NCBI RefSeq assembly: GCF_008123425.1
Contig: NZ_VSSS01000067.1
Span: 1 to 64,000, forward strand
Source: Bradyrhizobium rifense
Lineage (GTDB): Bacteria; Pseudomonadota; Alphaproteobacteria; Rhizobiales; Xanthobacteraceae
Direction: 5' to 3'
DNA length: 64,000 nucleotides
Shown: positions 42,775-51,298 of the stretch, piece after piece
How positions within the stretch are numbered: position 1 is the stretch's first letter
Layout: the number at the start of each line of letters is the position of its first letter
Translations under genes and position numbers: made by a program
Notes under the pieces: model-generated
What the model saw: only the letters and a program-made list of their open reading frames with translations
Database searches by the model: none
What the model was told of the DNA's origin: nothing

Positions 42775-44172
42775 TCAGAATCCTTTTGGTGACGGCGCGG
42801 CGACCACGCCCATCTTCTCCAATGCGTGCGCGACGCGCAACGCGATGTCCTCGCGCCAGGGTGCAGCAATGATCTGCACGCCGATCGGCAGCGGTTCGAG
42901 CGGCACCGGCACTGCGACGACGGGCAGGCCGATGAACGAGATCGGCTGGGTGTGGATGCCGATATTGGCGCGCACCGGCAGATCGACGCCGTCGAGATTG
43001 AAATTCACCTGGCCGAGCTTTGGCGCGGTGCAGGGCGTCGCCGGGGCGATCAGCACATCGACGGACTTGAAGATCTCCGCGAATTGCGCGCGATACCAGC
43101 GGCGAAACTTTTGCGCGCGGTCGACCAGCGGTGCCGGCACCATGGCGCCCGCGATCAGCCGGTCGCGCACGGCCGGATCGAAATCGTTGGGGCGCTTGCG
43201 CAGGCGATCGAGATGCAGCGAGGCGCCTTCGGTGGTGGTGATGACATAAGCCGCCGCGCGGGCGCGCGCGGCTTCGGGCACATCGACCACCTTCGTCGCG
43301 CCGAGCGCCTTGACGACACGGCTGACGGCTTCGACGGCTTCCGGAAACACGTTCTTCTGGAAGTAGCCCCCGGCGATCGCGATGCGCAGGTCCGACACCG
43401 GATTGGCGAGTAGCGGCAGCGTCGGCTCGAGGCCACGTGTGGTGGTGCAGGCGGCATCGTCGGCATCCGGGCCCTGCATCGCGTCATAGGCGAGCGCGAG
43501 ATCGGTGACGGAGCGCGCGAACGGGCCGAGATGATCGAGGCTCGCGACGAACGGAAAAGAGCGCGCCCGTGACAGCCGGCCGTAGGTCGGCTTCAAACCA
43601 AAGATGCCGCAGAAAGACGACGGCACGCGGATCGAACCGTTGGTGTCCGATCCCAGCGCGATCGGCACCAGCGCGCCGCCGACGGCGCTGCCGGAGCCAC
43701 CTGACGAGCCGCCGGCCATCCGCGTCGTGTCATGCGGATTGCGCGAGGGACCATCATGGATGTTCTCGCCAGTGAAGTCGTAGGCGTATTCGCCCATGTT
43801 GAGCGCGCCGACGAGAACAGCGCCGGCCGCTTCCATCCGCTCGATCAAGGTCGCGTCGCGCTTCGACGGTGCGAGATCGCGGTTGATCTTCGAGCCGGCC
43901 CGCGTCGGCAGACCCGCGACGTCAAACAGGTTCTTCACCGCGAAAGGCACGCCGGCGAGCGGGCCGACGGTCTTGCCGGCAGCGATGTCGGCGTCGACGG
44001 CGCGTGCCTTCGTGCGGGCGCGATCCGCGGTGACGTCGGTGAAGGAATTGAGAACGCCGTCGTGCTGCTTGATACGCGCGAGCGCCGCTTCCGTGGCATC
44101 GAGTGCGGACATCTTGCCGCGCACAACCGCACTCGCGATCTCCGAGGCCGTCATCTCTGGCTTCGTGGTCAT
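42775..44172 (-). CDS. atzE: AtzE-like 1-carboxybiuret hydrolase catalytic subunit
   Basis: A 465-aa amidase-signature enzyme. The triad is visible as K80 in PFAVKNLFD, the cis-Ser in GGSSGGSGSA and the nucleophile in SDTNGSIRV. AtzE removes one amino group from 1-carboxybiuret and needs the small partner AtzG, which is encoded 7 nt upstream. The arrangement atzG-atzE-atzH matches the cyanuric-acid pathway, although a ring-opening AtzD gene is absent here. A different ureide substrate is therefore possible. Confidence 0.9.
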   Translation of the reverse strand: MTTKPEMTASEIASAVVRGKMSALDATEAALARIKQHDGVLNSFTDVTADRARTKARAVDADIAAGKTVGPLAGVPFAVKNLFDVAGLPTRAGSKINRDLAPSKRDATLIERMEAAGAVLVGALNMGEYAYDFTGENIHDGPSRNPHDTTRMAGGSSGGSGSAVGGALVPIALGSDTNGSIRVPSSFCGIFGLKPTYGRLSRARSFPFVASLDHLGPFARSVTDLALAYDAMQGPDADDAACTTTRGLEPTLPLLANPVSDLRIAIAGGYFQKNVFPEAVEAVSRVVKALGATKVVDVPEAARARAAAYVITTTEGASLHLDRLRKRPNDFDPAVRDRLIAGAMVPAPLVDRAQKFRRWYRAQFAEIFKSVDVLIAPATPCTAPKLGQVNFNLDGVDLPVRANIGIHTQPISFIGLPVVAVPVPLEPLPIGVQIIAAPWREDIALRVAHALEKMGVVAAPSPKGF

Positions 44173-44179
44173 GGCAGCA

Positions 44180-44359
44180 TCAGGCCGTGAAGATCGGCGC
44201 CGGCTCGGTCTCGTCCGGCAGCGCGAATTCGTCGACCAGGCGGGCGAGCCGCAGCGACACTTCGAGATTGGCGCGCACCGCGGGCCGCCAGGCGTCCTCG
44301 ACCGGCAATGCCAGCGCTTTCGATACGGCGTCGATATAGTCGTCCAGCGGCTCGGCCAT
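44180..44359 (-). CDS. atzG: AtzG-like small subunit (DUF4089)
   Basis: A 59-aa helical protein, MAEPLDDYIDAVSKALALP followed by VRANLEVSLRLARLVDEFALP. Proteins of this size and pattern (DUF4089) are the structural partner of AtzE, stabilising it as a heterotetramer. GGGAGCG precedes the ATG at 44359; a start five codons upstream is also possible. It begins 19 nt after the transporter ATPase gene. Confidence 0.85.
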   Translation of the reverse strand: MAEPLDDYIDAVSKALALPVEDAWRPAVRANLEVSLRLARLVDEFALPDETEPAPIFTA

Positions 44360-44378
44360 CACGCTCCCAAACAATCGC

Positions 44379-46097
44379 TCAGTGCACCGGCAACGGCGGA
44401 TGCGGGATCGCCGTCAGCAGCTCCTTGGTGTAGTCGTCCTGCGGATCGCTCAAGACCCTCTCGGAAGAGCCTTCCTCGACGATCCGCCCCGTCCGCATCA
44501 CAATGACACGATCGCACAACAAGCGCACTACATTCAAATCATGCGAGACGAACAGATAGCTCATACCTAGCCGCGCTTTCAGGTCCTGAAGCAGGTTCAG
44601 CACCACCGCCTGCACGGAGACGTCCAGCGCCGCGGTCGGCTCGTCCAGGATGACGAGCTTTGGATGCAGCGCGATGGCGCGGGCGATGCCGACGCGGGCC
44701 TTCTGGCCGCCGGAGAGCTGGTGCGGGAAGCGATCCAGCAGATTGTGCGGCAGGCCGACCATGGTGGCCAGTTCCTCACAGCGGGCGCGGAGCGCATCGC
44801 GCCCCTTGATGTCACCGAGCTGCATGATCGGGTCGACGATGGCGCGGGCGGCGGTGAAGCGCGGGTTCAGGCTGTCGGTCGGGTCCTGGAACACCATCTG
44901 GATGCGGCTGCGCTGCGGCAGCCGGGCGAAGGACGCAGGCGCGATGGCGCCGATGTCCTCGCCGTCGAACTGGATCAGGCCGGAGGTCTGGTCCAGGAGC
45001 CGCATCACCATCATCGACGTGGTCGATTTGCCGCAGCCGGATTCGCCGACAAGGCCAACGCTCTCGCCGTGGCCGATCGAGAAGCTGATGCCGTCGACCG
45101 CACGGAACACATCCGGCTCAACGGGCGGCTTGCGGCCGAACAGTTTTCCGAGCGTGGCGGTGGCGCCCTGGCGGGGATATTCCTTGACGAGCTTTTCGAT
45201 GAGCAGGAGCGGCTTTTGGCCCTCTGCACTTGCCACGGCGGCCGGGGCGGACTCCGCGGCCGCAGCGCCCTCCTCCTCCGGCAACAGATCCCGCAAGCTC
45301 ACGCCGAGCCGCGGCGTCGCGCGCATCAGCTTCTTGGTGTAGGGGTGCTGCGGGTTGGCGAAGATGTCGGCGGCCTTGGCGGTCTCGACCACCCGGCCCT
45401 TTTCCATCACCACGACGCGGTCGCAATAGGCGGCCGCCAAACCCAGGTCGTGGGTGATCAGGATGGTCGACATCGCCTTGCGCTTGGTCAGCTCGACGAT
45501 CAGGTCCATCACCGCCTTCTGCGTGGTGACGTCGAGGCCGGTGGTCGGCTCGTCCGCGATCAGCAATTGCGGATTGCAGGCGAGCGCGAGGGCGATGACG
45601 ACGCGCTGGCACATGCCGCCGGAGAGCTCGAACGGATAGGCGTGATAGCGCTCGCGGGGGCGGGCGATCTTGACCTGTTCCAGCGCCTCGATCGCCTTTT
45701 CGCCGTGGTCCGAAACCATGGCCTGCTGCACATGGGTGCGCAGCACGTCCTCGATCTGGTCGCCGACTTTCCGGATCGGGTTCAGCGCCGCGCGCGGGTT
45801 CTGGAAGATCATCGAGACTTCGCGGCCGCGCAAATCGCGCATCTGGCCTTCGGTGGCAGCCTTGACGTCGATGCCCGAAAACATCACCGAGCCTTCGGCG
45901 ATCTTGCCGGCGCGGTCGAGGATGCGCATCACCGCGTAGGATGTCACCGACTTGCCGGAGCCGGACTCGCCGACGATGGCGAGCGTCTCGCCCTTGGCGA
46001 CGGAGATGTTGACGTGCTGCACGGCTTTGACGATGCCGCGGCGGGTGCTGAATTCGACCGTGAGGTCCTGGACGTCGAGCAACGGCTGGGCGGTCAT
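44379..46097 (-). CDS. Dipeptide-type ABC transporter, fused double ATPase (DppD-DppF)
   Basis: A 572-aa protein with two complete ABC ATPases in tandem. Walker A motifs are GESGSGKSV and GESGCGKST, the signatures are LSGGMCQ and LSGGQKA, and the Walker B boxes are LLIADEPTTGL and LVILDEPTAAL. The linker at about residues 270-300 is rich in Ala and Glu. The fusion replaces separate DppD and DppF proteins. Followed by atzG, it belongs to an importer for the ureide-type substrate of AtzE. Confidence 0.93.
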   Translation of the reverse strand: MTAQPLLDVQDLTVEFSTRRGIVKAVQHVNISVAKGETLAIVGESGSGKSVTSYAVMRILDRAGKIAEGSVMFSGIDVKAATEGQMRDLRGREVSMIFQNPRAALNPIRKVGDQIEDVLRTHVQQAMVSDHGEKAIEALEQVKIARPRERYHAYPFELSGGMCQRVVIALALACNPQLLIADEPTTGLDVTTQKAVMDLIVELTKRKAMSTILITHDLGLAAAYCDRVVVMEKGRVVETAKAADIFANPQHPYTKKLMRATPRLGVSLRDLLPEEEGAAAAESAPAAVASAEGQKPLLLIEKLVKEYPRQGATATLGKLFGRKPPVEPDVFRAVDGISFSIGHGESVGLVGESGCGKSTTSMMVMRLLDQTSGLIQFDGEDIGAIAPASFARLPQRSRIQMVFQDPTDSLNPRFTAARAIVDPIMQLGDIKGRDALRARCEELATMVGLPHNLLDRFPHQLSGGQKARVGIARAIALHPKLVILDEPTAALDVSVQAVVLNLLQDLKARLGMSYLFVSHDLNVVRLLCDRVIVMRTGRIVEEGSSERVLSDPQDDYTKELLTAIPHPPLPVH

Positions 46098-46191
46098 GAA
46101 TGCCTCCCGTCACTCAAAGAGCTCGAAAACAACCCCATGCACAGTAGAACGGCGTTGGAATCATTGGAGAATTTTCGCGGAAAATGAGCCA

Positions 46192-47091
46192 TCACGTCCT
46201 CCGCTGGGGGTCGACGATGTCGCGCAGGCCGTCGCCGAGGAGGTTGAAGCAGAACACGGCGATCATCAGTGCGAGGCCGGGGAACAGCGCGATCCACCAT
46301 TCGCCCGACACCATGAAGCCCGCGCCCTCGGCGACCATGATGCCCCATTCGGCGGTTGGCGGACGGACGCCGAGGCCGATGAACGACAGGCCTGCAGCAT
46401 TCAAAATGGCGTAGCCCATGGTGAGCGACATCTGCACGATCATGATCGGCATGATGTTCGGCAGGATGTGCATCAGCAGGATGCGGAATTCGCCGTTGCC
46501 GGAGAGACGCGCCGCCTGCACGAAGCCAGCATTGCGGCGGACATTCGCCTCGGCGCGCGCGACGCGGGCATAGAGCGGGAAGTTGACGATGGCGGTAGCG
46601 AGGATGATGTTCTGCACGGTATTGCCGAGTGCTGCGACAATGCCCATCGCCAGCACGAACAGCGGGAACGCCATGATGGTGTCGGCTATGCGGCCGACGA
46701 TGCGATCGGTCCAGCCGCCGAAATAGCCCGCCGCGATGCCGGCGAGGCCGCCCATCAAAAACACCAGCACGACGGAGGCGACCGCGATGAAGGTATCGAG
46801 CCGCGTCGCCACCACGACGCGGCTGAAGATGTCGCGGCCCAACTGGTCAGTGCCAAACCAGTGCGCCGCCGACGGTGCCTTCAACGCCGCTGCGGTGTCG
46901 GAGGCGAGCGGATCGTACGGCACAACATATGGGCCGAAGACCGCGGCAAGGAGAATGACGATCAGTAGGGCGAAAGAAAAGCCCGTGACCTTGTTCTCGC
47001 CAAGCACATAGCGGGTCTGTTCGAGGATCGCAGTGAGTCCCGAGGTTCGCGCGGGACCGGCCGGTTCAACAGCAGGCGCAACGGAGCTCAT
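46192..47091 (-). CDS. Dipeptide-type ABC permease (DppC-like)
   Basis: A 299-aa permease. A cytoplasmic N-terminal region precedes the first membrane helix, and about six helices follow. The family loop that docks with the ATPase reads ARVARAEANVRRNAGFVQAARLSG. A GGGGGA site precedes the ATG, 9 nt after the DppB-like stop. A gap of about 95 nt without obvious structure separates it from the ATPase gene. Confidence 0.92.
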   Translation of the reverse strand: MSSVAPAVEPAGPARTSGLTAILEQTRYVLGENKVTGFSFALLIVILLAAVFGPYVVPYDPLASDTAAALKAPSAAHWFGTDQLGRDIFSRVVVATRLDTFIAVASVVLVFLMGGLAGIAAGYFGGWTDRIVGRIADTIMAFPLFVLAMGIVAALGNTVQNIILATAIVNFPLYARVARAEANVRRNAGFVQAARLSGNGEFRILLMHILPNIMPIMIVQMSLTMGYAILNAAGLSFIGLGVRPPTAEWGIMVAEGAGFMVSGEWWIALFPGLALMIAVFCFNLLGDGLRDIVDPQRRT

Positions 47092-47100
47092 TATGTCCCC

Positions 47101-48114
47101 CTAGCCTTCAAGTCTGACGCGTGGATCAATCACGCCATAGAGAATGTCGATCACGAGATTCAAAAGCACGTACATCACGGCCATGGTCAGCACGAAACCC
47201 TGCACCGGCGCGAAGTCCGACGAGATCAGCGCTTCCACCGCATAGGAGCCGATGCCGGGCCAGGCGAACACTTTTTCCATCAGCACGTTGGCCCCTAGCA
47301 GGAACGAGAACACCATGCTGAGCGTGGTGATCACAGGCAGCATCGCATTGCGAAAGGCATAGGTGACGATGACGGTTGCCGGTGACAGGCCGCTGGCGCG
47401 CGCGGTGCGGACGAACTCCGACGACAACACTGCCAGCATCGAGGCGCGCGTCATGCGCGCGATCGGCGCCAGCGAGAAGATCGCGAGCGTCGTCGCGGGC
47501 AATATGAGCTGGCTCAGCGCCGAGCGGAACGCTTCGAAGTCACGCGCGATCAGCGTGTCGATCAGATAGAAGCCGGTCACGGTCTGCGGCGCGCTGTAGA
47601 AGACGTCGAGACGCCCGAGCGGCGCCGGAGACCAGCCGAGCCGGAAGTAGAAGAAATAGACCAGCACCAGGCCGGTGAAGAACACCGGCAGCGAGACGCC
47701 GGCCGTCGTTGTTATTCGGCAGAGATGATCGATCCATGATCCCGGTCTTGTTGCAGCCAGCACGCCGAGCGGAATGGCGATGACGATGGAGACGATCAGG
47801 CCGAGCAGCGTCAGCTCGGCGGACGCCGGAAGGCGGTTGCGAATTTCGGCTGCGACCGGCTGGCCTGTCGTGAGCGAGTTGCCGAAATCGCCATGCGCGA
47901 GATCGTTGGTGTAGCGGAAGAACTGCTCGATCAGCGGCTTGTCGAGACCGAGCTTTTTGCGGATCTGCTCGACCGCTTCCTTGGTCGCGGCGGGCCCCGC
48001 AAAATACGCGGCCGGATCACCCGGCAGCGCGCGCGTCAGCAGGAATGTGACGATGACGACGCCGATCAGCGAGGGAATCGCGAACATCAGGCGCTTGCCA
48101 ATCATGGTGAGCAT
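47101..48114 (-). CDS. Dipeptide-type ABC permease (DppB-like)
   Basis: A 337-aa permease with six predicted helices. The DppB landmarks are LPGDPAAYFAGP near residue 30, a large periplasmic loop, and the coupling loop TRASMLAVLSSEFVRTARASGL. It starts 6 nt after the binding-protein stop and pairs with the DppC-like protein as the translocation pore. Confidence 0.92.
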   Translation of the reverse strand: MLTMIGKRLMFAIPSLIGVVIVTFLLTRALPGDPAAYFAGPAATKEAVEQIRKKLGLDKPLIEQFFRYTNDLAHGDFGNSLTTGQPVAAEIRNRLPASAELTLLGLIVSIVIAIPLGVLAATRPGSWIDHLCRITTTAGVSLPVFFTGLVLVYFFYFRLGWSPAPLGRLDVFYSAPQTVTGFYLIDTLIARDFEAFRSALSQLILPATTLAIFSLAPIARMTRASMLAVLSSEFVRTARASGLSPATVIVTYAFRNAMLPVITTLSMVFSFLLGANVLMEKVFAWPGIGSYAVEALISSDFAPVQGFVLTMAVMYVLLNLVIDILYGVIDPRVRLEG

Positions 48115-48120
48115 GACGCC

Positions 48121-49743
48121 TCACCCCTTCGCCATCGCGCGATAGTCCAGGCGGCGGTGGAACCAGTATTGGTAGCCGCTGATATTCTTCTGCATCGCGA
48201 CGTTGACGAAGGGCTGGTACAGCGGGATGCGCGGGATGTCGGTGTAGGCGAGATCGACGAAGCCTTTGACGTCGGTGTCGTAGGTCGCCATATCGCCGGT
48301 GGCGGCTGCGGTGCGCGCGCCGTCGATGAGCTTGTCCATCTCCGCCGACTTGTAGCTCATGGTGTTGAAGACGGAATTGTTGCCGTGATAGCACCAGTAG
48401 AAGAAGTATTCGGGGTAATCGAGCCAGCCCGAAAACACGTTGGTGAAGAGCGGCATCTCCTTCTTGTTTAACTCGGTGCGCCAGTTGGCGCCGGGCACCT
48501 TGTTGATGGTGGTCTTGATGCCGATCTGCGCCAAGCTCTCCTGCACCAGCACGCAGAGCGGCTCGTTGACACCGGCGAAGTTGAGATCGAACGAGATCGT
48601 GGTCTCGAAGCCGCCCGCGAGGCCCGCTTCCGCCATCAGCGTCTTCGCCTTCTCGATGTCGGTGTTGTATTTGTGCGGCTGCGGCCAGGCGACTTCGGTC
48701 GGCTTGTCCTTTGCCGCGCCGAACATCGGGTTCGCCAGCCCGAACATCACGGCATCCATGATCTTCTGATAGGGCAGCGCGTAGGCCACCGCCTGACGGA
48801 CTTTTGGATTATCGAACGGCGGCTTGGTGACGTTCATGCCGATATACTGGATGCCGTTGGAGAACGGCAGCGACACCACGTTGAGCTTGCCGCTGGCCTT
48901 CATTTCCTGGAAATCCTTGTTCGGGAGTTCGTAGGAGATGTCGGCGTCGCCGCGCTCCAGCAGTGCGCGGCGGTTGCCGGCCTGCGGCACCATGCGCCAG
49001 ATGACGCGCTTGATCTTCGGCAGCGGACCGCAGACCCAATCCTCGTTGCGCTCCATGATCACTTCGGTGCCGGCGGTCCACTTCGTCACCTTGTAGGCGC
49101 CGGAGCCCGCCGTCTGCTGCTTGGTGAATTCGAGACCCCAGGGATCCTTCTCGTTGGCGTTCTTCTTCACGAGCTCGGAGTTGACGATGCAGGGCACGAT
49201 GACGGCGAGATCGGGGACCGTCAGCCTGTCCTTCTTCAGGAAGTCGACGCGCACCGTATGGTCGTCGATGACGACGAACTGCTCCGGCTTGGTCAGCGAG
49301 CCCGCGCTCATCTGGAAGGTCGGGAAGCCGCCGACGCTGACGGCGCGATCGAGCGACCACTTCACGTCCTTGGCGGTGACGGGCGTGCCGTCGTGGAATT
49401 TGGCGTTCTTGCGCAGCTTGAAGGTGACCGACATGTCGTCGATCTTGAACTCCTCGGCGAGCTCGGGCTTGAACTTGTCGCGGTCGTAATAGGGCACGCC
49501 GCCGGGACCGACCTTCATCTCGTGGCTGATCAGCCGGTCGTAGCAATTCCAGGACACTTCATAGCCGGGCACGTTGGTGCCGACGCCGTGGATGTCGAGA
49601 TTGTTCGGGCCGCCTTCCGAGACGATCAGCAGCGTCTCCGAGCGCGCGTCGGCATAGGCCGAGGAAACCACCTGTGGCATCGCCGGAAGCGTCGCGCCGG
49701 CGGCCAATCCGGAAACGGACTTGAGGAAATCGCGGCGCTTCAT
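48121..49743 (-). CDS. Dipeptide-type ABC binding protein with a Tat signal
   Basis: A 540-aa SBP_bac_5 family protein and first gene of the dpp-atz operon. The N-terminus MKRRDFLKSVSGLAAGATLPA is a twin-arginine signal (RRDFLK), so it is exported folded. The conserved family segment KFHDGTPVTAKDVKWSLDR lies near residue 120. The ATG at 49743 has GGAG upstream and lies about 31 nt from the start predicted from a sigma-54 promoter. The ligand is probably a ureide or biuret-like nitrogen compound, judged by the linked genes. Confidence 0.9.
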   Translation of the reverse strand: MKRRDFLKSVSGLAAGATLPAMPQVVSSAYADARSETLLIVSEGGPNNLDIHGVGTNVPGYEVSWNCYDRLISHEMKVGPGGVPYYDRDKFKPELAEEFKIDDMSVTFKLRKNAKFHDGTPVTAKDVKWSLDRAVSVGGFPTFQMSAGSLTKPEQFVVIDDHTVRVDFLKKDRLTVPDLAVIVPCIVNSELVKKNANEKDPWGLEFTKQQTAGSGAYKVTKWTAGTEVIMERNEDWVCGPLPKIKRVIWRMVPQAGNRRALLERGDADISYELPNKDFQEMKASGKLNVVSLPFSNGIQYIGMNVTKPPFDNPKVRQAVAYALPYQKIMDAVMFGLANPMFGAAKDKPTEVAWPQPHKYNTDIEKAKTLMAEAGLAGGFETTISFDLNFAGVNEPLCVLVQESLAQIGIKTTINKVPGANWRTELNKKEMPLFTNVFSGWLDYPEYFFYWCYHGNNSVFNTMSYKSAEMDKLIDGARTAAATGDMATYDTDVKGFVDLAYTDIPRIPLYQPFVNVAMQKNISGYQYWFHRRLDYRAMAKG

Positions 49744-49785
49744 GAGGATGCTCCAACTCAAAAGTTTTTGGTTGGAACTGGATTC

Positions 49786-49800
49786 GCAAGGTTCGTGCCA
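49786..49800 (-). promoter_or_regulatory. Sigma-54 promoter of the importer-atz operon
   Basis: Read leftwards, TGGCAC-GAACC-TTGC gives the exact spacing of a -24/-12 promoter, with G instead of A/T after TTGC. The predicted start lies about 31 nt before the binding-protein ATG. An ATGC-N10-GCAT dyad at 49829-49846 is in the range where an activator such as NtrC would bind, though it is one base short of the TGC-N11-GCA spacing. Confidence 0.7.
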
Positions 49801-49889
49801 AGGCTTAACGAGAGGTTAGCTTCGGCTTATGCAATTGATATCGCATCTAAATCCTAGAAATCAGTGACGGAGCGCCAACGCTCAGCTCT

Positions 49890-49902
49890 TATGCATTGCA
49901 TA
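49890..49902. promoter_or_regulatory. GntR-like palindrome upstream of the importer-atz operon
   Basis: TATGCATTGCATA is a perfect 13-bp dyad. Read leftwards it continues as TTGTATGCAATGCATAAG, close to the TTGT-type sites of FCD GntR regulators and similar to ATTGTGTACATT upstream of atzF. The shared pattern suggests one regulator for both promoters. Confidence 0.5.
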
Positions 49903-50019
49903 CAAAGCAGAGCATTTGCTTATTAAATAGACTGAAGCGGCCTGCGGCCTAATAAATGTGCGCGACGATGCCCTATCACCTCCGCGAGCTATCAAGAGGA
50001 TGAAAGCGCGCCCTCGAAC

Positions 50020-50101
50020 CCGTCATTGCGAGCGTAGCGAAGCAATCCAGAATCTTTCCGCGGACGCAGTCTGGATTGCTTCGCTACGCTCGCAATGACG
50101 G
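50020..50101. repeat. Intergenic palindromic repeat, family A copy 4
   Basis: Starts CCGTCATTGCGAGCGTAGCG and ends CGCTACGCTCGCAATGACGG, with AATCCAGA and TCTGGATT inside. It lies 12 nt beyond the stop of the APH-fold gene. Confidence 0.9.
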
Positions 50102-50113
50102 CTGATGGGGCGA

Positions 50114-51082
50114 TCACTCCGCCCAGACCAACTCCTGCAGCGCGACCAGATCATCCGCCTTGTCCTGCCAGCCCTCGATGCAGATGTGACTGTTGAGGTC
50201 ACTGGCCTGGTGCAGCAGCAGCAGCGCCATCAGGCGCCGCTTCAGCGCGTAGTCCGGCTTTTCGTAGCCAAAACCTTCGAGCAGGCTGCGCACCCTCCCC
50301 GGCCGGCCCGCCGACATGAAGGCGCTGGGGCCGAGCAGATCGTAATCGCGCCAGCCCGCCCGGACGTCGCCGAAATCGAACAGGCCGGCGAGCGACCAGT
50401 CGCCGTCGTGGCAAGCGAGCAAAAAGTTCTCCGGAATGTACTCGCCGATCAGGATCACCGGCGGCGCGTCCATCGGAATCAGGGTTGCCGCATCGCGCAG
50501 GAGACCGTCGAGGCCTTCAAGGAATTTTGGCGCGAGGCCGAGACGCGTGTGCCTGTTACGACAGCCCAGCATCTGTGTGCGCATGAACGCATCCCAGCGC
50601 GGCTCGATCTCTGCGAGCAGGCCGAGCGGCACGCGCTGCACGGCGGCAATCGTCTCGCCAATCTGGCGCAGCACGCGCTCCTTCTGCGCTTCCGGCAATG
50701 ATGGCCACACTTCCGAGCCGAGCATGCCGGCGAGGCGCGCGATGACGAGATAAGGCCAGCCATCGCGCTCGCCCTCCGCGACGATCTCGGGGATCGGCAG
50801 ATGAAGCCGGCCCGCAAGCTGCATCAGCGAGCCGCGCTCGGAGACGAATTGAGCGCGCAGCAGCGGCGGGAAAATTTTCAGGATCAGTTTTTCGCCGAGC
50901 CCGACCACGAGATTGGTGCCGGTCGAAAACACATGCGGCGCGCTGACGTCGATGCCGTGGCTGCGGGCGATGTCGAGGGCGATCGGCAGCCATTGCGGCG
51001 GATCGGAGCGCCAGGCGCGAAAGGTTTTCGCGTCGGCGAAGTGAGGCAGTGTCATCGACATCGCAACCAACTTGATTGTCAT
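50114..51082 (-). CDS. APH-fold phosphotransferase-like protein with altered catalytic loop
   Basis: A 322-aa protein of the aminoglycoside-phosphotransferase fold. The nucleotide Lys is probably in EKLILKIFPP, and the metal-binding DFG is intact in GLFDFGDV. The catalytic loop, normally HGDxxxxN, reads IGEYIPEN, so the His is lost and the catalytic Asp is a Glu. The enzyme may act on a different substrate or be a weak kinase. The start could also be the ATG at 51055. It stands between an orphan binding-protein gene and a repeat, with no clear operon partner. Antibiotic resistance should not be assumed. Confidence 0.8.
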   Translation of the reverse strand: MTIKLVAMSMTLPHFADAKTFRAWRSDPPQWLPIALDIARSHGIDVSAPHVFSTGTNLVVGLGEKLILKIFPPLLRAQFVSERGSLMQLAGRLHLPIPEIVAEGERDGWPYLVIARLAGMLGSEVWPSLPEAQKERVLRQIGETIAAVQRVPLGLLAEIEPRWDAFMRTQMLGCRNRHTRLGLAPKFLEGLDGLLRDAATLIPMDAPPVILIGEYIPENFLLACHDGDWSLAGLFDFGDVRAGWRDYDLLGPSAFMSAGRPGRVRSLLEGFGYEKPDYALKRRLMALLLLHQASDLNSHICIEGWQDKADDLVALQELVWAE

Positions 51083-51147
51083 CGGAAGAGAAATGCCCTG
51101 CCGCTACGGGAAGAGCAAATGCATTTCGAAAGCAGGATTCCCTGCGG

Positions 51148-51279
51148 CCATCCTTCGAGACGCCCGCTTCGCGGGCTCCTCAGGATGAGGGCGGAGTGCG
51201 CGGCAGCAAGTTCGGCGGGCACCCATGCCGCTTAGCCTCATCCTGAGGAGACCGCGGAGCGGTCGTCTCGAAGGACGAG
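51148..51279. repeat. Large inverted repeat, family D
   Basis: CATCCTTCGAGACG and CTCCTCAGGATGAGG at 51148-51189 are matched in reverse by CCTCATCCTGAGGAG and CGTCTCGAAGGACG at 51235-51276. Each half also has a small central hairpin (CCCGCTTCGCGGG and ACCGCGGAGCGGT). The whole element fills the gap between the binding-protein gene and the APH-fold gene. Confidence 0.85.
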
Positions 51280-51298
51280 GCACGCGCTCTGGCTGCTG

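Larger units (their letters stand above)
49744..50113. other. Promoter region of the importer-atz operon
   Basis: About 370 bases. From right to left it holds the family A repeat (50020-50101), a TATGCA-T-TGCATA dyad (49890-49902), an ATGC-N10-GCAT dyad (49829-49846) and the sigma-54 promoter (49786-49800). I see no gene in it. Confidence 0.75.

Noticed and set aside
44664..46187. 507-codon frame opposite the fused double ATPase gene
   Set aside because: No recognisable domain; the leftward gene has all ABC motifs twice.
50114..51082. Aminoglycoside resistance gene
   Set aside because: Only the fold matches; the catalytic loop is altered and the family is functionally broad.
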